Counted from the stretch's first letter, positions 27,900 to 35,670 are shown. The stretch: 50,114 bases of DNA from a virus (IMGVR_UViG_3300007735_000749:1-50114); one strand, 5' to 3'. The notes: generated by a model from the sequence alone, not told the origin. Program-made: numbers and translations.

Positions 27900-28361
27900 T
27901 CAGCACATCCCGCCTTTACGCATCACCACTTTCGTGCCCTTGGTCTTGCCTTTTTTGGCAATCCCATCAGCCGCTTTATGTCCGGCAGCTAGCCCGCCAC
28001 CCGCCATCTTTTTGGTCTTGCCGCCGTACTTCATACCTTTGGCTTCGGCCATCTCGTGCTTGATCATAGCGGCGGGAGCACCTTTCTTTTTCATAAAGGC
28101 CACTTCTTTACCGACCATTGCTTTGGACTCTTTCATGGCACCACCTTCTTTAAAAAATTCCGAAGCGCCTTGATTGGTCTTCGGGCTGTTGATACGTTGC
28201 TGATCAGGACGCGGTCTATTGCTATCCTTAAATTTAACACCTTTGTCGGCTTGCATAAACTCCATGCCCACGCGCTGTGGGATGCCGATGCGTTTGGCTG
28301 CGGCGGGGTTGTTAGCAACCAACGCCATAAGATTGTGTTGCTTCTGACTAGTTGAGGGCAC
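27900..28361 (-). CDS. Small Lys-rich protein starting at GTG (153 aa)
   Basis: The GTG at 28361 is chosen because an AAGGA site lies eight bases upstream. The resulting start (MPSTSQKQHNLMALVANNPA) also matches the usual opening of a phage family I recognise. An ATG at 28328 lacks a good site. The body contains AAKRIGIPQRVGMEFMQAD and a FKEGGAM motif. The C-terminus has MAGGGLAAGHKAADGIAKKG, related to the tags of its neighbours. It overlaps the upstream gene by 14 bases. Confidence 0.72.
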   Translation of the reverse strand: MPSTSQKQHNLMALVANNPAAAKRIGIPQRVGMEFMQADKGVKFKDSNRPRPDQQRINSPKTNQGASEFFKEGGAMKESKAMVGKEVAFMKKKGAPAAMIKHEMAEAKGMKYGGKTKKMAGGGLAAGHKAADGIAKKGKTKGTKVVMRKGGMC

Positions 28362-28596
28362 TTCTCTGATCCTTGATGAACGCATCAATCTTGGCTTCCA
28401 AACGATCAAGACGATCTAGTACCCGATTGATGTCGTTGTGTACTTCGACTTTCGTCACATACTCTTTGGCAACCTCTTCCCGAGTTTTGTTCAGGAGGAT
28501 CTCAAGGCGTTTAAGCTCTGCGGCCTTCTCTTTGAAAACCCATGCAAACAGCCCAAGCGCTACAGTTAGGACTGTATTCCAAAGCGGCATTTCCAT
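28348..28596 (-). CDS. Small membrane protein with coiled coil, possible lysis accessory (82 aa)
   Basis: The start ATG at 28596 overlaps the upstream stop as TGATG. Residues of about 4-20 (PLWNTVLTVALGLFAWVF) form one membrane helix. The remaining part is a charged coiled coil (NKTREEVAKEYVTKVEVHND, then LDRLDRLEAKIDAF). This layout resembles small phage membrane proteins of lysis cassettes, such as spanin-like or holin-associated proteins. It is close to the holin-like and endolysin genes. Exact role unproven. Confidence 0.7.
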   Translation of the reverse strand: MEMPLWNTVLTVALGLFAWVFKEKAAELKRLEILLNKTREEVAKEYVTKVEVHNDINRVLDRLDRLEAKIDAFIKDQRSALN

Positions 28597-29102
28597 CAGC
28601 ACACCTTGCCACGAGTTTTGCCTCGCTGAGCGATACCGTCAGCGCGTTTAGAAGCGGAACTCACCGAACCGCCCGACGCCATTTTAATAGCGCCGCCTTT
28701 TTTATGTCCGTAGTCTGACGAAGGAAGAAACGCAGGCCACCTAAGCTTATCAGGCGCTGTGTACTCGGTCTCGACGTTAGGATTAGCCTCTCTAAGTTTT
28801 GCTACGCGTATAACTTCTTGCATCCTTGCAGAAGGCTGCTCACGTGTTCGGGTTTTTTCACGTGCTAAAGCCGCACGAATAATTTTGTCCATTTCGGGCT
28901 GCGCACGCAATGCAGCGTCGCGTCCTTCAGCTTCCGCTTGCTGCTGACGCTTAATATCGTTTGCAAAACCTTCTGCCACAATATTGCGGTCTTGCGCCCC
29001 AAGCCCCGCATACATCAACGCCCTCTGCCTAACATCATCTTGAATGTTCGGATTTTTATCGGCTAAAACGCCACCGCTTTGATATTTGCGTGCTTTTTTC
29101 AT
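28596..29102 (-). CDS. Charged helical protein with C-terminal SKRADGIAQRGKT tag (168 aa)
   Basis: The ATG at 29102 (MKKARKYQSGGVLADKNPNI) lies one base past the upstream stop; the frame is open to an earlier ATG at 29153 that would overlap the upstream gene by 50 bases. The middle is a long charged helix (EGFANDIKRQQQAEAEGRDA). The end contains HKKGGAIKMASGGSVSSASK and then RADGIAQRGKTRGKVC. The tag matches the product at 27584-27898. Function unknown. Confidence 0.7.
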   Translation of the reverse strand: MKKARKYQSGGVLADKNPNIQDDVRQRALMYAGLGAQDRNIVAEGFANDIKRQQQAEAEGRDAALRAQPEMDKIIRAALAREKTRTREQPSARMQEVIRVAKLREANPNVETEYTAPDKLRWPAFLPSSDYGHKKGGAIKMASGGSVSSASKRADGIAQRGKTRGKVC

Positions 29103-29103
29103 G

Positions 29104-29358
29104 TCAGCAATTCCAAGCGCGGAGAGACTTATTAATCCGGCTGTTGGGATCATTTGCCGTTTTAGCGGAAGTAAGCTTTCGCTTCATCCCTTTCATCCGA
29201 GCACAAAATGAATCCCGGCGCTTTCCACCTTCAGGCTGAGGAGGCTTGAGACCCGGCTTGCCCGGATTAGCCGCATTGTAGCTGGCTCGGCCTTTGGCAT
29301 TCAACCCACCCTTGGGGTTCTTGCCTTCCGCTCTCTGCCATGCAGGAGTCTTAGCCAT
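29104..29358 (-). CDS. DUF6321-like small basic protein (84 aa)
   Basis: The sequence AKTPAWQRAEGKNPKGGLNA, then KGRASYNAANPGKPGLKPPQ, then RRDSFCARMKGMK and a final SLRAWNC is a pattern I recognise as DUF6321. The family is found in many phages and is uncharacterised. Two conserved cysteines (in SFCARM and the final C) and a very basic charge could mean nucleic-acid or metal binding. It sits between lysis and head-tail genes. Confidence 0.8.
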   Translation of the reverse strand: MAKTPAWQRAEGKNPKGGLNAKGRASYNAANPGKPGLKPPQPEGGKRRDSFCARMKGMKRKLTSAKTANDPNSRINKSLRAWNC

Positions 29359-29360
29359 GT

Positions 29361-29861
29361 TTACCTCTTTTGTTCTTTCAGCTCTGCCGTCAGCGCGTCA
29401 GTCTTCTCTTTGCTGCCAGCACTAGACCCGAGGAAGAAGTTCAGGATCGTTGCGACCACTGTGCCAAGGAGAAAGCCAAGTATCGTATCCGCAAAACGGA
29501 CGTTGATTTCTGGAATCGTACCAAAGGTGATAAAGAAAATATACGTGACTGCAGTGACGGACCAAAACGTCGCCAAATACATGACAAAGCGTTTGGAGAA
29601 CGTATCATTTTGCTGCAATGCAGCGGTCTGCATCGCCCGAGCGTCAGCCGTGTTTTTATTGGCTTGCTCGACCATGAACTCCTCATGCTTCATGGCAGAC
29701 TCACGCAGAGCTTTGATCTCTTCTGCGTTCATGTCGGGCTTTAGCTCAATCCCAGTCTTCTCTTGAACGTAGTCCAGCCCCTTGTCCACGACCGCCTGAG
29801 CAACCTTCGGCAGGTTGTTTGAAAGAAGGCTTGAGACGATACCGGCAAGAAGGGGGGCCAT
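29361..29861 (-). CDS. Holin-like membrane protein (166 aa)
   Basis: An amphipathic N-terminus (APLLAGIVSSLLSNNLPKVA) is followed by a charged helix. Two membrane helices lie near residues 93-113 (VMYLATFWSVTAVTYIFFIT) and 124-143 (TILGFLLGTVVATILNFFLG). A charged tail ends in Lys/Arg. This matches GTA/phage holins of the three-helix type, where the first amphipathic segment counts as a membrane element. It is three genes from the endolysin. Holes made by it would release the endolysin or collapse the membrane potential. Confidence 0.72.
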   Translation of the reverse strand: MAPLLAGIVSSLLSNNLPKVAQAVVDKGLDYVQEKTGIELKPDMNAEEIKALRESAMKHEEFMVEQANKNTADARAMQTAALQQNDTFSKRFVMYLATFWSVTAVTYIFFITFGTIPEINVRFADTILGFLLGTVVATILNFFLGSSAGSKEKTDALTAELKEQKR

Positions 29862-29862
29862 G

Positions 29863-30315
29863 TCAGTTTCTCAGGTTGAATGCTAAGTTTGGGTGCTTCG
29901 GGTAAATGACTACACGGTCACCTTCCGGGCATTTGTACTTGATGGTCGCCAGCAATGTCGCTTTCCCAGGTGCCGGAACCTGTTTTAACGTCAGCAAATA
30001 TGTAAACGTATCAATTTCGTGACTTGCAGGCCCTGCAAAGTTTGGGTTTGACGACACCGCTTCATGCACAACGTTGTTGCCGTCGCGAATTGCTGGAATA
30101 AACGACTCAACTGAACAATCGTCACGCTTCTTGATCCGGGCTACTGTTACCATGATTGGCTCGCCAATCTTCGTATCAGCGATCTTAAAGTGTTCTGGTG
30201 CCCACTGAATGATTTGATTGTCCAACAAGCCCCACTTGTCAAACAGCGTGTAACCACCGCCAAGCGCCGCAATGCTAGCGGCAACAGCAGCTATGGTTTT
30301 GTGAAAGTCAATCAT
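29863..30315 (-). CDS. Membrane-anchored protein of the lysis cassette (150 aa)
   Basis: One N-terminal hydrophobic segment (TIAAVAASIAALGGGYTLF) anchors a beta-rich outer domain with two cysteines (DDCSVESF and YKCPEGD) that could form a disulfide in the periplasm. It lies between the holin-like gene and a second membrane protein upstream. A periplasmic role in lysis, such as a spanin or antiholin partner, is plausible but unproven. No lipobox is present. Confidence 0.65.
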   Translation of the reverse strand: MIDFHKTIAAVAASIAALGGGYTLFDKWGLLDNQIIQWAPEHFKIADTKIGEPIMVTVARIKKRDDCSVESFIPAIRDGNNVVHEAVSSNPNFAGPASHEIDTFTYLLTLKQVPAPGKATLLATIKYKCPEGDRVVIYPKHPNLAFNLRN

Positions 30316-30336
30316 TTCATCTTTGACTTATGTCGT

Positions 30337-30753
30337 TTATTTCGAGGCGGTTATATGATCGTCGCCTTTAGTAACCGTTACACGCCCTTCGGTGACATCA
30401 ACTTTCATAGGCGGCTCTTGTCGATCCAGCTTGTCAAGCTTTTCGATCAGCGTCTGGATGACTTGGAACTCGGGCTTTTCTTGCTTGGGTGTAGCCCCGG
30501 CGATCCCGTTGAGCATGGAAATAAGCGCGGTAAGCGAAGCACCTAAAAGACCCATCACAGCTGCGATCTTGTCGGACTCTAGGTACAGACTGGAGACAAC
30601 GCCGATGATGACGATCAGGGTGATATAGAAGAGGCCATGCCTACCAATCGCTTTACCAGCGACTTCTTTGGCAGGGGCTTGAGCATCAAGCCTACGAAGC
30701 TCGACTTCCGCTTCGGCTCTCAGCTTGGCGATTTCCTGCCGAAGATTGTTCAT
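30337..30753 (-). CDS. Membrane protein with flanking coiled coils, lysis-associated (138 aa)
   Basis: An N-terminal coiled coil (NNLRQEIAKLRAEAEVELRR) precedes two hydrophobic segments (LFYITLIVIIGVVSSLYL and IAAVMGLLGASLTALISML). These are followed by a charged C-terminal helix (VIQTLIEKLDKLDRQ). It abuts the endolysin gene directly. Topology fits a holin or an inner-membrane spanin-like subunit. With the protein at 29361 it makes two holin candidates, so one may be an antiholin. Confidence 0.68.
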   Translation of the reverse strand: MNNLRQEIAKLRAEAEVELRRLDAQAPAKEVAGKAIGRHGLFYITLIVIIGVVSSLYLESDKIAAVMGLLGASLTALISMLNGIAGATPKQEKPEFQVIQTLIEKLDKLDRQEPPMKVDVTEGRVTVTKGDDHITASK

Positions 30754-31230
30754 TTACGACTCCAACAAGCTTGCAATCCGTCTAGCCCACCCAGCAGAGA
30801 AAGACGGCCAATTCTTCATCTCCGTCATGGCTCGAAGCCGCCGAGCCAACATCTTCCGAAGCAGCCCATCAGGATTGACTTCATTGAGAGCGGCCAATGT
30901 CTTTGGCCCGAGCACCCCATCAGGCGTAGCTCCAACGGACTGCTGCAACCACTTCACCGCAGCTCCGACACCGCTATTGACCGCAGCATCGAACACAGCA
31001 TACCGAACTACAGGAGGCAGCTTATCGGCTTGAACCGCATCCCAATACGACTTTTTGTAGATCGCCTTCGCAACATCCGTCGGCATATCTTTCATAGGGC
31101 CGTCATAGCAGTGCTCACGCGCTACAGCAATCGTGACGCCCCACATCGTCTCCCCACCCGGATCATTCGGATGGTTTGAATACGACCCTTCATGACCAAG
31201 AAGCGTATGGAATGCGGTATCAAAGTCCAT
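30754..31230 (-). CDS. Endolysin, glycoside hydrolase 108 type (N-acetylmuramidase)
   Basis: The start FDTAFHTLLGHEGSYSNHPN followed by DPGGETMWGVT is the signature of GH108 lysozymes, with the catalytic Glu at residue 14 in GHEG. A C-terminal region (WLQQSVGATPDGVLGPKTLA) matches the peptidoglycan-binding domain usually paired with it. The length of 158 residues is typical. It cuts the glycan strands of the host wall at the end of infection. There is no signal peptide, so export depends on a holin. Confidence 0.93.
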   Translation of the reverse strand: MDFDTAFHTLLGHEGSYSNHPNDPGGETMWGVTIAVAREHCYDGPMKDMPTDVAKAIYKKSYWDAVQADKLPPVVRYAVFDAAVNSGVGAAVKWLQQSVGATPDGVLGPKTLAALNEVNPDGLLRKMLARRLRAMTEMKNWPSFSAGWARRIASLLES

Positions 31231-31233
31231 ACA

Positions 31234-31515
31234 TCACCCGTAAAACACCGTGGCAGTCGTCGCAGTACCGGTCACAGTCACGTGCAGATCGGTGGCACAA
31301 ACAACACCTTCGCCCGGAATCAACACTGAAAACGGAGTACCGTTTGCCAGCGTAGTCGTTGAAAAAACAGTTGCACCACTAGCGCCGCCGTCTCTTACAA
31401 CGACCGTGCCTGTAGTCGAACCCGGCGTCACCACCAAACCTTTAAACCGAGTTCGACCACTAAACACTGTGGCTGTGGCACTAACGTACCCAGCTTTTAC
31501 ATCGGTCTGCATCAT
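31234..31515 (-). CDS. Small beta-rich virion protein (93 aa)
   Basis: It begins MMQTDVKAGYVSATATVF and is a single compact beta domain (RFKGLVVTPGSTTGTVVVRD, then LIPGEGVVCATDLHVTVTG). This family is frequent beside capsid or lysis genes of environmental phages, in my recollection. A GGAGG site precedes two adjacent ATG codons; either can be the start. It may be a head-surface or minor tail subunit. Confidence 0.75.
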   Translation of the reverse strand: MMQTDVKAGYVSATATVFSGRTRFKGLVVTPGSTTGTVVVRDGGASGATVFSTTTLANGTPFSVLIPGEGVVCATDLHVTVTGTATTATVFYG

Positions 31516-31527
31516 GGCAAACCTCCA

Positions 31528-31887
31528 TTAGGACGCGGTCGTGATGGCGATCCAAGCAGCCGAACCACGCACATAGATACGGTCGTTCGTCGTCGTGCCG
31601 TCAGTACGAAGATACAGCGAACCTTGCGCAGCAGAAATTGTCGGCGCACCGGAACCAACAAAAATACCGAAGTTAGCGGTCGAGCTGATAAGAATCGCCG
31701 ACATTCCACCCGAAGCAGGAGCCGTGCCGCTATCTGCCGTGACATTACCCGTCGCGGAAACCGAATCCACGCTCATCGCGGGACCAATCGTCGAAGTGGT
31801 CGTAACCGCGCCCGTGGTCGAGTTAACGGAAATAGTTTGAAAGCCGTTCTGGGACCGAACTGGACCGGAGAAGGTGGTATTAGACAT
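31528..31887 (-). CDS. Small virion protein with fibre-like repeats (119 aa)
   Basis: It contains fibre-like beta segments (TTGAVTTTSTIGPAMSVDSV) and a SLYLRTDGTTTNDRIYVRGS segment. The latter is a small motif typical of head-fibre or tail-fibre ends. It is the first gene after the capsid terminator, with a GAGG site, and may have its own promoter in the 31888-31990 leader. Head-fibre protein is a reasonable guess. Confidence 0.72.
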   Translation of the reverse strand: MSNTTFSGPVRSQNGFQTISVNSTTGAVTTTSTIGPAMSVDSVSATGNVTADSGTAPASGGMSAILISSTANFGIFVGSGAPTISAAQGSLYLRTDGTTTNDRIYVRGSAAWIAITTAS

Positions 31888-31909
31888 TTAAGCCTCACAT
31901 GCGAGTAGC

Positions 31910-31952
31910 GTGTATCAGTCTGCATGTCGTCAGCCGGGACTGCCTGATACAC
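31910..31952 (-). repeat. 9-bp inverted repeat in the leader of the gene ending at 31887
   Basis: GTGTATCAG (31910-31918) is repeated in inverted form as CTGATACAC (31944-31952), with a 25-base spacer. It lies between the capsid terminator and the ATG at 31887, so it could be a leader hairpin or an operator. Confidence 0.6.
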
Positions 31953-31990
31953 GGGATGACCCCGGAATAGTGCTGTTGTATCACACCTAA

Positions 31991-32021
31991 TATAAAAAAG
32001 AAAGGGGGCCGAAGCCCCCTT
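31991..32021 (-). terminator. Intrinsic terminator after the major capsid gene
   Basis: On the minus strand an AAGGGGGC arm (32021-32014) pairs with GCCCCCTT (32009-32002) around a TTCG tetraloop. One C-ended spacer later a six-T run follows (31999-31994). This 8-bp GC stem with U-tract is a classic rho-independent terminator, 20 bases past the capsid stop codon. It would limit expression of lysis and tail genes relative to the capsid. Confidence 0.9.
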
Positions 32022-32041
32022 CCAATCAGTCATTAAACTGA

Positions 32042-32950
32042 TTAAGCACCCGGCGAACCGTACATACCGAGCGGATCAGACCAGCCGAACGAATAACGCT
32101 CGCGAGCCTTGTACCGCACGTTACCGGTATCGAAGTCACCGTCCATCGAGTTCTGCAGCGGGGTCCGCACAAAGTGCTTCATACCGTTGGGAACATCGGT
32201 GGTCAGGAACCACGCGTTGGTATCGGTCAAGAAGTGGTTGACCGTGTAACCGCCCGGGATCGAGCCGTTGTTCTTCAGCGCGTTGATGTCGTTATCCGCA
32301 GTCGAGACGCGAAGCTCGGTCTCAAGCAGACGGGTTGCAACGAACATCAGGGCCGGGGGAACAACAAGCTTCTTCGGCTTAGCAGCGATCAGCAGACCAC
32401 GCTCATCCGTCCAGCCAGCGATCTGAATGACCGCCGCCTCAAGCGACGTTTCGTTCAGGTCAGCAGCGGTAGAAGGCGTGTTGCTGTTGGTGCCGCCGGA
32501 GATCAACGGATGCGCCGTGCTAAACAACGAAACGCCATCACCGCCGACATACGCGGAGTTGAAGCCGTTATTCAGAGTGGACGCCGCCTTGACCTGCTTG
32601 GTGTACGCCATCGCACGGGCCAGAGCCTTGGTGTAACGCGCCGACAGCGAGTCGTAGAGGTTGTCCTCAATCGCCTCTTCCGTCAGCGAGAAACCCAGAG
32701 CAATGGTTTCGTGGTTATAGCGAGCGGTCCAAGCTTCCTGCGCGTTATCGTAGGCAATCGCACTGCCCTCGTTCTTCACCGGAGCGGCGGAGAAGCCAGA
32801 CAGTTTGGTTTCCTCTTCAAACGAACGCTCGGAGGTCTCGGTTTCGTAGATCTCTTTGTGCTCTTCGCCGTAACGCGAGTACTCCAGACCGAACAGCGCG
32901 TTCAGCCCGGGGAGCAGCTCTTTCAGTAGTTGTGCGCGTGAAATAGCCAT
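32042..32950 (-). CDS. Major capsid protein
   Basis: The N-terminus (AISRAQLLKELLPGLNALFG, then EYSRYGEEHKEIYETETSER) matches major head proteins of many phages with the HK97 fold. A conserved FSLTEEAIEDNLYDSLSARY helix region and an AAKPKKLVVPPALMFVATRL segment follow, with DPLGMYGSPGA at the end. At 302 residues it lacks a long delta domain, consistent with the separate scaffold-like gene upstream. It has a strong GGGGAA site overlapping the preceding stop region and is followed directly by a strong terminator. Confidence 0.93.
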   Translation of the reverse strand: MAISRAQLLKELLPGLNALFGLEYSRYGEEHKEIYETETSERSFEEETKLSGFSAAPVKNEGSAIAYDNAQEAWTARYNHETIALGFSLTEEAIEDNLYDSLSARYTKALARAMAYTKQVKAASTLNNGFNSAYVGGDGVSLFSTAHPLISGGTNSNTPSTAADLNETSLEAAVIQIAGWTDERGLLIAAKPKKLVVPPALMFVATRLLETELRVSTADNDINALKNNGSIPGGYTVNHFLTDTNAWFLTTDVPNGMKHFVRTPLQNSMDGDFDTGNVRYKARERYSFGWSDPLGMYGSPGA

Positions 32951-32962
32951 TTAAGTTCCCCT

Positions 32963-33835
32963 TTAAGCAAGCGCCGTAGCGAACTGATAGCTGTGCCAGC
33001 CCTGATTCCACTTGACCAGCACCTCCGGATACCCAATAAAGGTAAACGAAGAACTGGCAGCGGCGGTGAGGGTCGCAGCAACCGTTACAGTCGTACTGTT
33101 GACGTTGGTAACGTAATTGTAGTTACCGGGAGCACCGCCAGCCGTAGCTTGCGGGCAGATGACCTGCATACCAGCCTGAAGGCCAGTCACAGCAGCAGCC
33201 AACGTGATGGTCGTACCGGCCGATGACCCAGTGCCCGTCACGGTGTAAGCCGTCTCGGGAACCACGCCAATCACACGGAAAGGCAGCGACGTAGAAGCCA
33301 CACGCACGTTACCGGTTCCGGTCGTAGGACCATCGCCAGAGACTGCCATCTTCGAGTTGCCCGTCGTGGTGCTACCAGCGGTACCCGTAACAGCGTACAC
33401 GTTAGTGCCAACAAACGACTGGTTTGCATAACCAACAGCCGTAGCCGTGTTGCTCTCAGTCGAAGTCTGACCAACCATGACGACTTTGAAGACCGCCGAC
33501 GGATCGTCCACCACATACGCCACGATGTCATCCGCTGCAGTGCTCGCAGGATAATACTGAGCAAAGAGTTTCTGACCCGTCGACGGGTTGGTATACGAGC
33601 AGCCAACGAACACACCGATCAAACCAGCGATCACCGAGGTGGGGCTGGTAGCGGCGGAGTAAGACGTTTTGATCAGAGTACCGTCAGTCGTGAGCTGGAC
33701 CAGATCGCCATAAAACAGGCTGGTGGAATAGCTACGAGCAATCGGAATCTGTCGCGTAGCGCCAGCATACGGTAGCCCATTCAGCTCATTGATGGGTTTG
33801 AAACCATACGCGGCGTCAACAGAGGGGTAAGCCAT
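32963..33835 (-). CDS. Capsid-associated (decoration-type) structural protein (290 aa)
   Basis: The start AYPSVDAAYGFKPINELNGL and PYAGATRQIPIARSYSTSLF is common in proteins encoded just before the capsid gene in short-tailed phages. The body is beta-rich, with an inserted Thr/Ser/Gly-rich domain (SSAGTTITLAAAVTGLQAGM) resembling an immunoglobulin-like or bacterial surface fold. It is immediately upstream of the capsid gene, so it is probably made in similar amounts and decorates or cements the head. Confidence 0.8.
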   Translation of the reverse strand: MAYPSVDAAYGFKPINELNGLPYAGATRQIPIARSYSTSLFYGDLVQLTTDGTLIKTSYSAATSPTSVIAGLIGVFVGCSYTNPSTGQKLFAQYYPASTAADDIVAYVVDDPSAVFKVVMVGQTSTESNTATAVGYANQSFVGTNVYAVTGTAGSTTTGNSKMAVSGDGPTTGTGNVRVASTSLPFRVIGVVPETAYTVTGTGSSAGTTITLAAAVTGLQAGMQVICPQATAGGAPGNYNYVTNVNSTTVTVAATLTAAASSSFTFIGYPEVLVKWNQGWHSYQFATALA

Positions 33836-33851
33836 GTTTGACTCCTAAATG

Positions 33852-34301
33852 TTAAGTGCCTTTGCCAAAGCTCGTCGAAGACTTACGCTCTTTGAAGAGC
33901 GGCATCCTCGGGTCACTCTGACGCATAAGATTGTTGTCCACAGACTCCATCTGACCTGCAGCCTGCCTATTGAAGTGATCATTACGCTGGGCTACAAATT
34001 CGACGGGCGTCTTGCAAAGCAACAAACCACCGATCTCAATATTGTCCCGAAACCGAGACGCAGGATCGACTAGCAGTCTAAACTTCGGTTGCTCTTCTAC
34101 GGGCACCGGCTCCCAACCCTCACGGAGTTTCCCGGAAAGGTTACGAGGGTCCGCCGTATTGAGCGTAGAAACGCGAATCCACCGATACGCATATCCCGGC
34201 ATCTTATCGGGTTCGGGAAGCGATTCGGGTTGCTGCCACTGCTTAGGACGAGCTTTAGATTCCCGCGTTTCAACGTCACGGGGCGTGCGACTTTCAGCCA
34301 T
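33852..34301 (-). CDS. Head-module accessory protein (149 aa)
   Basis: The charged N-terminus (RTPRDVETRESKARPKQWQQ) is followed by YAYRWIRVSTLNTADPRNLS and EGWEPVPVEEQPKF, a pattern found in small head-module proteins of related phages. A late helix includes VAQRNDHFNRQAAGQMESVD. It overlaps the scaffold-like gene by eight bases. It may be a minor head or assembly protein, but no known fold is obvious. Confidence 0.75.
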   Translation of the reverse strand: MAESRTPRDVETRESKARPKQWQQPESLPEPDKMPGYAYRWIRVSTLNTADPRNLSGKLREGWEPVPVEEQPKFRLLVDPASRFRDNIEIGGLLLCKTPVEFVAQRNDHFNRQAAGQMESVDNNLMRQSDPRMPLFKERKSSTSFGKGT

Positions 34302-35241
34302 TTTGAGCCTCCATTTTCAACAGTTCCCGTGCGTATTGTTCCGGCGTTAGTCCCAGCTTTTTTGCGAGCTGAACTTGGCTTGCACGCAGCTTGATCTTGT
34401 TTGAAGACGTACTACGCGTAGCCGGAGCTACTACGGTGCTAGCTTTCGCTTTTGACGCGGGCTTCGCATCCTCAGCCCCGAAAAAATCGGGGAAACGCTT
34501 CCGAATCGTTTTGTCCAACTCGGTATAGTATTCATCTGACCCAACAGGCACACCAGACTCTTCCAATTCGGAGTGAAGTCCCAGTGCAAATGCCGTCATG
34601 CCCTTATTCGCGCCAAACCAAGGATTACGTTCTTGCCACGCCAACGCCTTAGTATCAGCCCGAGGTGCAGCCGGTTGAGCCGGTAAATTGTTTTGTACAG
34701 GAGTTTCAGCCTCTTGTAAAGGGGGGAGCCTAAAACTCTTTGCCTGCATCAGCTTGTAAGTTGCTGTCTGCAGCGCCTGCTGCGCTTCAACAATCTTGTC
34801 GGCGTCGAACTCTTCGTGCGCGGCCTTCAATGCTTGTTTAGCTGCATTAAGCTCCATCTCTGCTGCATGTTGCGCAGTAGCGACATACTCTTTCTCTCCC
34901 GTCGCAAGCAGACTTTTAATCTGTTTGTTTTCTTCGAGAAGGCGTTGCGCCAGCGTAATTGCTTCCTGTTGTTCGCGCAAAGCGGCTTCTTTTTCACGAC
35001 GTTCGTCATGCCAAACTTTTCGCATCTGCTTAAATTTGGTTTTGACTTTTTCGTCGTAATCTTCCAGCTCGTCTTGCTCAAGCTCTTCAACCAAAGGCTT
35101 TGGCAGCGGGGTACGTCCGCGATCTTCTGCAGGCGTATCGTCCTCGATCTCAATTTCGAGATCAGGCGCTTCCTTTGCTTTGCCTTGTGTTTCTTCCACT
35201 TCGTCAGGAAACTTAAATTCTTCTTCAGCGAGTTGAGGCAT
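34294..35241 (-). CDS. Scaffold-like capsid assembly protein (315 aa)
   Basis: The acidic N-terminus (APDLEIEIEDDTPAEDRGRT) leads into a long charged coiled coil (residues about 60-160: KFKQMRKVWHDERREKEAAL, then AQHAAEMELNAAKQALKAAH). A Pro/Ala linker and a basic helix at the end (KLRASQVQLAKKLGLTPEQY) follow. This acidic-coil-basic-end layout and the place between portal and capsid genes fit a scaffolding protein, whose basic C-terminus binds the coat protein. Confidence 0.82.
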   Translation of the reverse strand: MPQLAEEEFKFPDEVEETQGKAKEAPDLEIEIEDDTPAEDRGRTPLPKPLVEELEQDELEDYDEKVKTKFKQMRKVWHDERREKEAALREQQEAITLAQRLLEENKQIKSLLATGEKEYVATAQHAAEMELNAAKQALKAAHEEFDADKIVEAQQALQTATYKLMQAKSFRLPPLQEAETPVQNNLPAQPAAPRADTKALAWQERNPWFGANKGMTAFALGLHSELEESGVPVGSDEYYTELDKTIRKRFPDFFGAEDAKPASKAKASTVVAPATRSTSSNKIKLRASQVQLAKKLGLTPEQYARELLKMEAQNG

Positions 35242-35253
35242 TTTGTGCTCCTC

Positions 35254-35670
35254 TTATTTGCGTCGAATGCCGCGTGGATCTTGAACCACGCCTTCAACCG
35301 AGTCATCGTTGATGAGTCGGAACTCTTTACCGTGAATCACCAGTCGAGAACCTGAGTACGGGCGAACCAGTACAAAGTCTCCTTTCTGGCACCACGGTCC
35401 CGTGGGGAAACGCGCCGCGTCCTTATAACAGTCTGGTCCTAACTCCACCACAAACAGCACCGTGGTTAGAGTTTCTTCCATCTGAATGGTTTCAGCAGAT
35501 TTGGCAAGCCCGTTATCAAACTCCTTCTCCACATCAGGTACCGCGCACAGAATGCGGTATCCCGAGGGTTTTGGGAGCTGCGTAGCTTTTTCTTCTGCGG
35601 TCGCGTCTGGTCGGTACATGCCAACCACTTGAGGGCTGCTGGGGTTTGTAGCCAGCAAAATTTCACTCAT
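35254..35670 (-). CDS. GroES-like co-chaperonin
   Basis: The pattern LPKPSGYRILCAVPDVEKEF ... FVVELGPDCYKD ... WCQKGDFVLVRPYSGSRLVI ... GKEFRLINDDSVEGVV follows the GroES (Cpn10) fold. It has the start of the barrel, the central mobile loop (near residues 50-60, AKSAETIQMEETL), the VxxxGP turn and the final strand pair. At 138 residues it is longer than bacterial GroES (about 97), as T4 gp31 also is. Coding next to the scaffold and capsid suggests it replaces host GroES to let host GroEL fold the capsid protein. Confidence 0.78.
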   Translation of the reverse strand: MSEILLATNPSSPQVVGMYRPDATAEEKATQLPKPSGYRILCAVPDVEKEFDNGLAKSAETIQMEETLTTVLFVVELGPDCYKDAARFPTGPWCQKGDFVLVRPYSGSRLVIHGKEFRLINDDSVEGVVQDPRGIRRK

